DNA of 54,902 nucleotides from Pseudomonas sputi (GTDB lineage: Bacteria; Pseudomonadota; Gammaproteobacteria; Pseudomonadales; Pseudomonadaceae). The notes beneath the pieces were generated by a model. That model was not told where the DNA came from, did no database searches, and saw only the letters and a program-made list of their open reading frames with translations. A program made the position numbers and the translations under genes. Positions 44,026-51,543 of the stretch are shown piece by piece. How positions within the stretch are numbered: position 1 is the stretch's first letter; each line of letters opens with the position of its first letter. The stretch lies in the NCBI RefSeq assembly GCF_021603585.1, contig NZ_BQHI01000030.1:1-54902 (forward strand), read 5' to 3'.

Positions 44026-44832
44026 ATGAAGCACACTGTCATCCTTGTCGTGCTCGACGGCCTCAACTACGAGGTCGCGCGTCACGCCATGGGGCATCTG
44101 CAGGCTTACGTTGGCGCAGGACGCGCCGCGCTCTACCAGTTGGAGTGCGAGCTGCCGGCCCTGTCCCGACCGCTTTACGAATGCATCCTTACCGGCGTGC
44201 CACCGATCGACAGCGGCATCGTCCACAACAACGTCTCGCGCCTGTCCAACCAGCGCAGCATCTACCACTACGCTCGCGATGCCGGCCTGAAAACCGCTGC
44301 CGCGGCCTACCACTGGGTCAGCGAGCTCTACAACCGCTCGCCGTTCGTGGCGGCACGGGATCGGCATACCGATGACCCGACGCTAGCGATCCAGCACGGC
44401 CACTTTTACTGGAACGATCACTACCCGGATTCGCACCTGTTCGCCGACGCGGAAAACCTGCGTCTGCGTCATGCGCCGGACTTTCTGCTGATCCACCCGA
44501 TGAACATCGACGACGCCGGCCACAAGCACGGCCTCGACACCCCGCAATACCGCAACAGCGCCCGCAGCGCCGACATCATCCTCGCCGACTACCTGCAAGG
44601 CTGGCTCGACGCCGGCTGCCAGGTGCTGGTGACTGCCGATCACGGCATGAACAACGACCGCTCGCATAACGGCCTGCTGCCGGAAGAACGCCAGGTGCCG
44701 CTGTTCGCGCTCGGTGACGCCTTCAGCCTGAACGCCGATGCCGCACCGAAGCAGACCGACATCTGCGGCACCGTGTGCGAACTGCTCGGCGTGCCCCACG
44801 ACAAACCTGTGTGCCGGGAGTTGCTCAAGTGA
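44026..44832 (+). CDS. Alkaline-phosphatase-fold phosphodiesterase/phosphatase
   Basis: A 268-residue enzyme of the nucleotide pyrophosphatase/phosphodiesterase superfamily. Metal-binding Asp11 (VVLDGLNYE), an Asp-His pair in IDDAGHKHG (about 162-168) and Asp205-His206 in VTADHGMNN are present. The nucleophile region reads LPALSRPLYECILTG, so the attacking residue is not obvious (Ser47 or Thr56). No signal peptide is visible, so it acts in the cytosol after uptake. It is encoded within an ABC operon, consistent with cleaving the imported phosphoester or phosphonate. Its stop is overlapped by the next start (GTGA). Confidence 0.85.
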   Translation: MKHTVILVVLDGLNYEVARHAMGHLQAYVGAGRAALYQLECELPALSRPLYECILTGVPPIDSGIVHNNVSRLSNQRSIYHYARDAGLKTAAAAYHWVSELYNRSPFVAARDRHTDDPTLAIQHGHFYWNDHYPDSHLFADAENLRLRHAPDFLLIHPMNIDDAGHKHGLDTPQYRNSARSADIILADYLQGWLDAGCQVLVTADHGMNNDRSHNGLLPEERQVPLFALGDAFSLNADAAPKQTDICGTVCELLGVPHDKPVCRELLK

Positions 44833-45674
44833 ACTCAATGACCCGCGGCAAATGGCTGGCGGCCCTGTGCCTGGTGCCTTTCGCGCTGTTCTTTATCGTG
44901 TTCGAAATCGCCCCGCTGATCTGGGTGATGATCAACAGCCTGCAATCGGAAGAGTTCGGTTGGGGTTTCGCCAACTTCAGCAAGATCTTCAATTCGAAGT
45001 TCTATCTGCAGGCGATCCAGTACAGCCTCGAAATCAGTTTCTGGTCGAGTGTGTTCGGGATCATCATCGCGGTGCTGGGTGCGTATTCCCTGCGCCGGGT
45101 CGATTCGAAACTGCGCAACTTCGTCAACGCCTTCGCCAACATGACCAGCAACTTCGCCGGCGTGCCCCTGGCGTTTGCGTTCATCATCCTGCTCGGCTTC
45201 AACGGCAGCATCACCATCATGCTGAAGCAGGCCGGGATCATCGAGGACTTCAACCTGTACTCGAAAACCGGGCTGATCATCCTCTATACCTACTTCCAGA
45301 TTCCCCTCGGCGTCCTGCTGCTGTACCCGGCATTCGACGCCCTGCGCGAAGACTGGCGCGAGTCCGCCGCACTGCTCGGCGCTGATGGCTGGCAGTTCTG
45401 GCGCCACATCGGCCTGCCGGTACTAACCCCGGCTCTGCTCGGCACCTTCGTGATCCTGCTGGCCAACGCCCTCGGTGCCTACGCCACGGTCTACGCGCTG
45501 ACCACCGGCAACTTCAACGTGCTGCCGATCCGGATTGCGGCGATGGTGTCCGGCGACATTTCCCTCGATCCGAACCTGGCCAGCGCCCTGGCCGTGGTGC
45601 TGGTGGCGCTGATGACCCTGGTGACCGTCGTGCATCAACTGCTGCTGAAGAGGAGCTACCATGTCTCGCGCTGA
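44829..45674 (+). CDS. ABC transporter permease 1
   Basis: A 281-residue inner-membrane protein with about six helices and the cytoplasmic EAA loop ESAALLGADGWQFWRHIGLPVL (begins at about residue 180). It is the PotB-type subunit and pairs with the next gene. The start GTG at 44829 overlaps the phosphodiesterase stop (TGA 44830-44832) with GGGAG upstream; the alternative ATG is 44838. Its end overlaps the next gene by 14 bases. Confidence 0.9.
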   Translation: MNSMTRGKWLAALCLVPFALFFIVFEIAPLIWVMINSLQSEEFGWGFANFSKIFNSKFYLQAIQYSLEISFWSSVFGIIIAVLGAYSLRRVDSKLRNFVNAFANMTSNFAGVPLAFAFIILLGFNGSITIMLKQAGIIEDFNLYSKTGLIILYTYFQIPLGVLLLYPAFDALREDWRESAALLGADGWQFWRHIGLPVLTPALLGTFVILLANALGAYATVYALTTGNFNVLPIRIAAMVSGDISLDPNLASALAVVLVALMTLVTVVHQLLLKRSYHVSR

Positions 45675-46461
45675 ATCCGGCCCGGCCGGCGTCTACCACC
45701 GCGTCGTGGTCTATCTGTTGTTCGCCATCCTCCTGCTGCCGCTGGTGGGCACGCTGATCTACTCGATCGCCAGCAGTTGGTCGGCCACCATCCTGCCCAG
45801 CGGTTTCACCTTCAAGTGGTACCTCCAGTTGTGGAGCGACCCACGGTTTCTGCACGCCTTCGGCCAGTCGCTGCTGGTGTGCGTCGGGGCGCTGATCCTG
45901 TCGGTGGTGCTGATTCTGCCGCTGCTGTTCGTGGTGCATTACCACTTCCCGAAACTCGATGCGCTGATGAACATCCTGATCCTGCTGCCCTTCGCGGTGC
46001 CGCCGGTGGTGTCGTCGGTGGGGCTGTTGCAGCTCTACGGTTCCGGGCCGTTTGCGATGGTCGGCACGCCATGGATTCTGATCGGTTGCTACTTCACCGT
46101 GGCACTGCCATTCATGTACCGGGCGATCACCAACAACCTGCAAGCGATCAACCTGCGCGACCTGATGGACGCCGCCCAACTGCTCGGCGCCAGCACCTTT
46201 CAGGCGGCCTTCCTGGTGGTACTGCCAAACCTGCGCAAGGGCCTGATGATCGCGTTGCTGCTGTCGTTCTCGTTCCTGTTCGGTGAGTTCGTGTTCGCCA
46301 ACATCCTGGTCGGAACGCGCTACGAAACCCTGCAGGTCTACCTCAACAACATGCGCAACAGCAGCGGCCACTTCACCAGTGCGCTGGTGATTTCCTACTT
46401 CTTTTTCGTGCTGGTCCTGACCTGGGTCGCCAACATCTTGAACAAGGACAAAAGCGAATGA
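45661..46461 (+). CDS. ABC transporter permease 2
   Basis: A 266-residue inner-membrane protein, PotC-type partner of permease 1, with about six helices. Its EAA-like loop is MDAAQLLGASTFQAAFLVVLPNL. GAGGAG precedes the ATG, which lies inside the end of permease 1. It overlaps the ATPase start by four bases (ATGA 46458-46461), so all subunits are tightly coupled. Confidence 0.92.
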   Translation: MSRAESGPAGVYHRVVVYLLFAILLLPLVGTLIYSIASSWSATILPSGFTFKWYLQLWSDPRFLHAFGQSLLVCVGALILSVVLILPLLFVVHYHFPKLDALMNILILLPFAVPPVVSSVGLLQLYGSGPFAMVGTPWILIGCYFTVALPFMYRAITNNLQAINLRDLMDAAQLLGASTFQAAFLVVLPNLRKGLMIALLLSFSFLFGEFVFANILVGTRYETLQVYLNNMRNSSGHFTSALVISYFFFVLVLTWVANILNKDKSE

Positions 46462-47447
46462 GCTATGTCAGCGTCCAACACCTGCAAAAAAACTACGCCG
46501 GCACCACGGTGTTCAGCGACATCAATTGCGAAATCCAGAAGGGTGAATTCGTCACCCTGCTCGGCCCGTCCGGTTGCGGCAAATCCACCCTGCTGCGTTG
46601 CATCGCCGGCCTGACGCCGGTGGATGGCGGCAAGATTCTGCTCGATGGCGTCGACATCGTTCCGCTCACCCCGCAGAAACGCGGGATCGGCATGGTGTTC
46701 CAGAGCTACGCACTGTTCCCCAACATGACCGTCGAGCAGAACGTCGCCTTCGGTTTGCGCATGCAGAAGGTCAACGCCGACGACAGCCACAAGCGGGTTG
46801 CCGAAGTGTTGAAGCTGGTTGAACTCAACGATTTCGCCAGTCGCTATCCGCATCAGCTGTCCGGCGGTCAATGCCAGCGTGTCGCCCTTGCCCGCTCGCT
46901 GGTGACCCGTCCGCGCCTGTTGTTGCTGGATGAGCCGCTGTCGGCCCTCGATGCGCGGATTCGCAAACACTTGCGGGAACAGATCCGGCAGATCCAGCGC
47001 GAGCTCGGCCTGACCACCATTTTCGTCACACACGATCAGGAAGAAGCCCTGACCATGTCTGACCGGATTTTCCTGATGAATCAGGGAAAGATCGTACAAA
47101 GCGGCGATGCCGAAACCCTCTACACCGCACCGGTCGACGTGTTCGCCGCCGGCTTCATCGGCAACTACAACCTGCTGGATGCCGAGAGCGCGTCGAAGCT
47201 GTTGCAGCGGCCGATCAACCATCGCATCGCGATTCGCCCGGAAGCCATCGAACTGAGCCTCAGCGGCGAACCCGATGCGCAAATCCGCAGCCACAGCCTG
47301 CTGGGCAACGTGATTCGCTACCGCGTCGAAGCCCGGGGCGTGGAATTGGTCGTGGATGTGCTCAACCGCTCGGCGGCGGATCTGCATCCCGACGGCCAGC
47401 GCCTGTCACTTTCCATCGATCCCACCGCCCTGTGTGAGGTAGCCTGA
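46458..47447 (+). CDS. ABC transporter ATP-binding protein
   Basis: A 329-residue ATPase of the PotA/spermidine-iron type. Walker A is GPSGCGKST, the signature motif is LSGGQCQRVALARSL, Walker B is LLLLDEPLSALD, and the switch His is in FVTHDQEEA. A C-terminal regulatory TOBE-like domain follows (about 235-329). It drives uptake by the two permeases and overlaps permease 2 by four bases. Confidence 0.94.
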   Translation: MSYVSVQHLQKNYAGTTVFSDINCEIQKGEFVTLLGPSGCGKSTLLRCIAGLTPVDGGKILLDGVDIVPLTPQKRGIGMVFQSYALFPNMTVEQNVAFGLRMQKVNADDSHKRVAEVLKLVELNDFASRYPHQLSGGQCQRVALARSLVTRPRLLLLDEPLSALDARIRKHLREQIRQIQRELGLTTIFVTHDQEEALTMSDRIFLMNQGKIVQSGDAETLYTAPVDVFAAGFIGNYNLLDAESASKLLQRPINHRIAIRPEAIELSLSGEPDAQIRSHSLLGNVIRYRVEARGVELVVDVLNRSAADLHPDGQRLSLSIDPTALCEVA

Positions 47448-47481
47448 TGACTTCGCTGACACCCAAGAGGGAACTGAACTG

Positions 47482-48135
47482 ATGGCCCTGGCAATTTTTG
47501 ATCTGGACGACACCCTGATCCACGGCGACTGCGCCACTCTCTGGAGCGAGCAGATGGGGCGCCTGGGCTGGGTCGATCCCGAGTCGTTCATGCGCCGGAA
47601 CAACGAGCTGATGGACGCCTACAGCCATGGCAAGTTGCGCATGGAAGACTACATGGACTTCAGCCTCGAACCGTTGATCGGCCGTACCCCGGAAGAAGTC
47701 GAACATCTGGTCGGGCCGTGGGTGGAAGACTTTATCGAGCCGATCATCTTCAGCGACGCGACCAAAACCATCGCCGCCCACCGCAAGGCCGGCGACCGGA
47801 TCCTGGTGATCTCGGCCTCGGGCACGCACCTGGTCAAACCGATTGCGGATCGACTGGGCATCGACGAGGTGCTGGGAATCGAACTGGAAGTGGCGCACGG
47901 TGTATACAGTGGCCACACCGTGGGCACCCTGACCTACCGCGAAGGCAAGATCACCCGCCTGCTGGAATGGCTGGACGCCGAAGAGGAAAACCTTGAGGGC
48001 GCGAGTTTCTATTCCGACTCACGCAATGATCTGCCGCTGCTGTTGAAGGTCGACTACCCGCACGTGGTCAATCCGGATCCGGTGCTGCTGGCAGAGGCCG
48101 AGAAATCCGGCTGGCCGATCCACCTCTGGAAATAA
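47482..48135 (+). CDS. HAD-IB family hydrolase
   Basis: A 217-residue phosphatase of the HAD-IB (SerB-like) group. The nucleophile Asp is in ALAIFDLDDTLIHGD (residues 1-16), motif II is ILVISASGTHL, and motif III/IV is FYSDSRNDLPLL. GAGGGAA precedes the ATG. It lies 35 bases after the ATPase and ends the operon; a role as a phosphatase on the imported or cleaved phosphorus compound is plausible but not shown. Confidence 0.9.
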   Translation: MALAIFDLDDTLIHGDCATLWSEQMGRLGWVDPESFMRRNNELMDAYSHGKLRMEDYMDFSLEPLIGRTPEEVEHLVGPWVEDFIEPIIFSDATKTIAAHRKAGDRILVISASGTHLVKPIADRLGIDEVLGIELEVAHGVYSGHTVGTLTYREGKITRLLEWLDAEEENLEGASFYSDSRNDLPLLLKVDYPHVVNPDPVLLAEAEKSGWPIHLWK

Positions 48136-48144
48136 GCGATGGTC

Positions 48145-48170
48145 TTGTGGGAGCAAGCCTGCTCCCACAA
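48145..48170. terminator. REP-like hairpin between the HAD and oxidoreductase genes
   Basis: Perfect TTGTGGGAGCA / TGCTCCCACAA-type hairpin (11 bp, 4-5-base loop) between two convergent genes; a plausible bidirectional terminator. Confidence 0.65.
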
Positions 48171-48180
48171 ACGTCGATGA

Positions 48181-49143
48181 TCAGCTCAGGCTTTCATCGA
48201 TCACCAGCACCAGCTTCCCGGCCACCGTGTTGCTCGCCAGCTCCGCAAACGCCGCCTCGGCATCCTTGATCGGGAACGCCTTGGCCAGTTGCGGCTTCAG
48301 GCGCCCTTCGGAAAACAGCGGCCACACGTGCTGGCTCAGATCGCTGAACAGGTCGGCCTTGAACTGATCGTCACGGCTGCGCAGGGTCGAACCCAGCAGT
48401 TGCACCCGCTTGGCCAGCACCTGGGCCAGATCCAGTGTTGCCTCACGGCCGCCCATCAGACCGATCAGCACCCAGCGTCCGTCCTGCGCCATCAGCTTGA
48501 GGTTCAACGCCGAATAGTTGCCGCCCACCGGATCCAGGATCACATCGAACGGCCCGAAATCCCGCAGGCTCTCCAGGTCGTCGGTGCGCACCACCCCGCC
48601 CTGGGCGCCCAGCGATTCGCAATAGGCCAGCCGTTCAGCCGAGCCGACGCTGACCCAGCACGGATTGCCGAAAGCCTTGCACAATTGAATGGCGGCCGAG
48701 CCGATGCCGCTGGCCCCGGCGTGCAGAAGAACTTTCTCACCCGGTTTGAGCGCAGCGAGTTGAAACACATTCAGCCAGACGGTCGCGTAAACCTCGGGCA
48801 AGGCAGCGGCCTCGATCAGCGATACGCCTTCCGGAACCGGCAGCACATGCCGTCCGTCGACGACCACCTCTTGTGCCATCCCGCCCCCGGCCAGCAAGGC
48901 GCAGACCCTGTCGCCGACCTGCCAGGAAGAACCCGCGCCGACCTCGCTGATCACCCCGGAACACTCAAGACCCAGTACCTGGCTGGCACCCGGAGGGGGT
49001 GGATAAAGTCCGGCTTTCTGTAATAAATCCGCGCGATTGAGTCCCGCTGCCGCCACCCGGATGCGAACTTGTCCTACATCACATGTAGGACTTGGTTCAT
49101 CAACCCATGCCACTTGACCTTCAACGCCTTGCAATGCCTTCAC
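48181..49143 (-). CDS. NAD(P)H:quinone oxidoreductase (MDR family)
   Basis: A 320-residue zinc-free medium-chain dehydrogenase/reductase. The family signature GLNRADLLQKAGLYPPPPG lies near residues 34-52 and VLLHAGASGIGSAAIQLCK is the nucleotide-binding loop region. It matches the PIG3/quinone oxidoreductase group, which uses NADPH to reduce quinones. The start is GTG at 49143 with GGAGG at ideal spacing. It is divergent from prc; a hairpin-T-run faces the other way in the gap. Confidence 0.9.
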   Translation of the reverse strand: MKALQGVEGQVAWVDEPSPTCDVGQVRIRVAAAGLNRADLLQKAGLYPPPPGASQVLGLECSGVISEVGAGSSWQVGDRVCALLAGGGMAQEVVVDGRHVLPVPEGVSLIEAAALPEVYATVWLNVFQLAALKPGEKVLLHAGASGIGSAAIQLCKAFGNPCWVSVGSAERLAYCESLGAQGGVVRTDDLESLRDFGPFDVILDPVGGNYSALNLKLMAQDGRWVLIGLMGGREATLDLAQVLAKRVQLLGSTLRSRDDQFKADLFSDLSQHVWPLFSEGRLKPQLAKAFPIKDAEAAFAELASNTVAGKLVLVIDESLS

Positions 49144-49169
49144 AGTGCCTCCATAGTGAGTCTGGACTG

Positions 49170-49198
49170 AGCCCGAAGCTGTAGCGCCGGGCTTTTTG
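49170..49198 (+). terminator. Terminator-like hairpin upstream of prc
   Basis: GCCCG / CGGGC stem with a 12-base loop followed by TTTTT, on the plus strand between the divergent oxidoreductase and prc genes. It would stop transcripts running antisense through the oxidoreductase, shielding prc from read-through. Confidence 0.5.
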
Positions 49199-49291
49199 CA
49201 TTATGCGACCGGCCCTGGGGTCTGAACGAACGCTGAACAGCAGTTATCGTACAGAGCGTAGAGGTACCGGCGACTTCAAAGACGGCCTAAT

Positions 49292-51409
49292 ATGCGTTAT
49301 CAATTGTCCCTGCGTCGAATCAGCATGAAGCATCTGCTCCCCAGCACCGCCCTCGCTCTTTTCATCGGTATCGGCCTGTTGCCGGTGTCGGGCACCACAT
49401 TCGCAGCCAACAGCTGGGACAAGTTGCAGCCTGATCGCGACGAAGTGATCGCCAGTCTGAACGTCGTCGAGTTGCTCAAGCGTCACCACTACAGCAAGCC
49501 GCCGCTCGACGATGCGCGCTCGGTGATCATCTACGAAAGCTACATCAAGCTGCTCGACCCGTCCCGCAGCTACTTCATGGCCAGCGACATCGCCGAATTC
49601 GACAAGTGGAAGACCCAGTTCGACGACTTTCTCAAGAGCGGCGACCTCAACGCCGGGTTCACCATCTACAAGCGCTATCTGGACCGCGTGAAGGCGCGTC
49701 TGGACTTCGCCCTTGCCGAGCTGAACAAAGGCGTCGACAAGATGGACTTCACCACCAGGGAAACTTTGCTGATCGATCGCAAGGACGCACCGTGGCTCAA
49801 GTCCACCGCCGAACTCGATGACCTGTGGCGCAAACGCGTCAAGGACGAAGTGCTGCGGCAGAAGATCGCCGGCAAAGATCCGAAGCAGATCCAGGAAACC
49901 CTGACCAAGCGCTACAAGAATCAACTGGCGCGTCTGGACCAGACCCGCGCCGAAGACATCTTCCAGGCGTACATCAACACCTTCGCCATGTCTTACGATC
50001 CGCACACCAACTATCTGTCGCCGGATAACGCGGAGAACTTCGACATCAACATGAGCCTGTCCCTCGAGGGCATCGGTGCCGTGTTGCAGAGCGATAACGA
50101 CCAGGTAAAAGTCGTGCGTCTGGTGCCGGCAGGCCCGGCCGACAAGACCAAGCAGGTTGCACCGGCCGACAAGATCATCGGCGTTGCCCAGGGCAACAAA
50201 GAGATGGTCGACGTGGTCGGCTGGCGTCTGGACGAAGTGGTCAAACTGATCCGTGGCCCGAAAGGCACCGTGGTACGTCTGGAAGTCATCCCGGCCAGCA
50301 ATGCGCCGAACGACCAGACCAGCAAGATCGTGCCAATCACCCGTGAAGCGGTGAAGCTCGAAGACCAGGCCGTGAAGAAGTCCGTGCTGAACCTGAAACA
50401 GGACGGCCGCGACTACAAGCTCGGCGTGATCGAGATTCCGGCGTTCTACCTCGACTTCAAGGCCTTCCGTGCCGGCGATCCGGACTACAAGAGCACCACT
50501 CGTGACGTCAAGAAGCTGCTGACCGAACTGCAGAAGGAGAAAGTCGACGGCGTGGTCATCGACCTGCGCAACAACGGCGGCGGTTCCCTGCAGGAAGCCA
50601 CCGAGCTGACCAGCCTGTTCATCGACAAGGGCCCGACCGTGCTCGTGCGTAATGCCGACGGCCGGGTCGACGTCCTTGAAGATGAAAACCCGGGCGCGTT
50701 CTACAAAGGCCCGATGGCGCTGCTGGTCAACCGCCTGTCTGCCTCGGCTTCGGAGATCTTTGCCGGTGCCATGCAGGACTACCACCGTGCGCTGATCATC
50801 GGTGGCCAGACCTTCGGCAAAGGCACCGTGCAGACCATCCAGCCGCTGAACCATGGCGAACTGAAACTGACCCTGGCCAAGTTCTACCGGGTTTCCGGTC
50901 AGAGTACCCAGCATCAGGGCGTACTGCCGGACATCGATTACCCGTCGATCATCGACACCAAGGAAATCGGCGAGAGCGCACTGCCGGAAGCCATGCCGTG
51001 GGACACCATCCGCGCGGCGATCAAACCGGCGAGCGATCCGTTCAAGCCGTTCCTGGCCCAGCTCAAATCCGAGCATGACACCCGTTCCGCCAAGGACGCG
51101 GAGTTCGTGTTCATCCGCGACAAGCTGGCCCTGGCGCAGAAACTGCTGGAAGAGAAAACCGTCAGCCTCAATGAAGCCGAGCGCCGTGCCCAGCACGCCG
51201 ACATCGACGCCAAGCAACTGGCGATGGAGAACATCCGTCGCAAGGCCAAAGGCGAAGAACCGCTCAAAGAACTGAAGAAAGAAGACGACGACGCCCTGGC
51301 AGCCGCGGAGCAGGACAAGGTCAAACCGGAAGACGACGCCTACCTGAGCGAGACCGGGCGCGTGCTGCTGGATTACCTGAAGCTGAGCAACCAGGTCGCA
51401 AAGAAGTAA
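49292..51409 (+). CDS. prc: C-terminal processing periplasmic protease (Prc/AlgO-type)
   Basis: A 705-residue periplasmic Ser-Lys protease of the S41/Tsp family that degrades proteins with non-polar C-termini. The N-terminal signal peptide ends near TTFA. A helical region and a PDZ domain (about 240-320) follow. The catalytic Ser is in RLSASASEIFAGA and the Lys in TFGKGTVQTI. The Lys-rich C-terminal region is typical. In P. aeruginosa its orthologue (AlgO) affects alginate control. The start is uncertain: ATG at 49292 or 49325, neither with a good Shine-Dalgarno. A terminator pair follows. Confidence 0.93.
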   Translation: MRYQLSLRRISMKHLLPSTALALFIGIGLLPVSGTTFAANSWDKLQPDRDEVIASLNVVELLKRHHYSKPPLDDARSVIIYESYIKLLDPSRSYFMASDIAEFDKWKTQFDDFLKSGDLNAGFTIYKRYLDRVKARLDFALAELNKGVDKMDFTTRETLLIDRKDAPWLKSTAELDDLWRKRVKDEVLRQKIAGKDPKQIQETLTKRYKNQLARLDQTRAEDIFQAYINTFAMSYDPHTNYLSPDNAENFDINMSLSLEGIGAVLQSDNDQVKVVRLVPAGPADKTKQVAPADKIIGVAQGNKEMVDVVGWRLDEVVKLIRGPKGTVVRLEVIPASNAPNDQTSKIVPITREAVKLEDQAVKKSVLNLKQDGRDYKLGVIEIPAFYLDFKAFRAGDPDYKSTTRDVKKLLTELQKEKVDGVVIDLRNNGGGSLQEATELTSLFIDKGPTVLVRNADGRVDVLEDENPGAFYKGPMALLVNRLSASASEIFAGAMQDYHRALIIGGQTFGKGTVQTIQPLNHGELKLTLAKFYRVSGQSTQHQGVLPDIDYPSIIDTKEIGESALPEAMPWDTIRAAIKPASDPFKPFLAQLKSEHDTRSAKDAEFVFIRDKLALAQKLLEEKTVSLNEAERRAQHADIDAKQLAMENIRRKAKGEEPLKELKKEDDDALAAAEQDKVKPEDDAYLSETGRVLLDYLKLSNQVAKK

Positions 51410-51428
51410 GGTGATGGCAATTTAATGC

Positions 51429-51448
51429 TGACGATCCCCGGATCGTCA
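51429..51448 (+). terminator. Short hairpin after prc
   Basis: TGACGATCC / GGATCGTCA with a 2-base loop, without a T-run; likely an accessory structure to the stronger hairpin after it. Confidence 0.45.
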
Positions 51449-51477
51449 TCAAACAGTCATCATTCTGTCGTGCAATA

Positions 51478-51527
51478 AAGGACTGGGAGCGGTTCTCTTC
51501 ATCGAGAACGCTCCCAGTCCTTTTTTT
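51478..51527 (+). terminator. Strong intrinsic terminator of prc
   Basis: A long stem (AAGGACTGGGAGCG, one bulge, TTCTC with its complement) capped by a small loop and followed by TTTTTTT. Confidence 0.92.
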
Positions 51528-51543
51528 ATCGCCAGAGATTGCC

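Noticed and set aside
27641-48170. All REP pairs as simple terminators
   Set aside because: Several lie inside operons (27641, 43885) where full termination would cut off essential downstream genes, so only the convergent ones are considered as possible terminators.
49244-51217. 657-codon leftward open frame opposite prc
   Set aside because: Antisense shadow of Prc; no ribosome site or domain, while Prc has catalytic Ser/Lys motifs.
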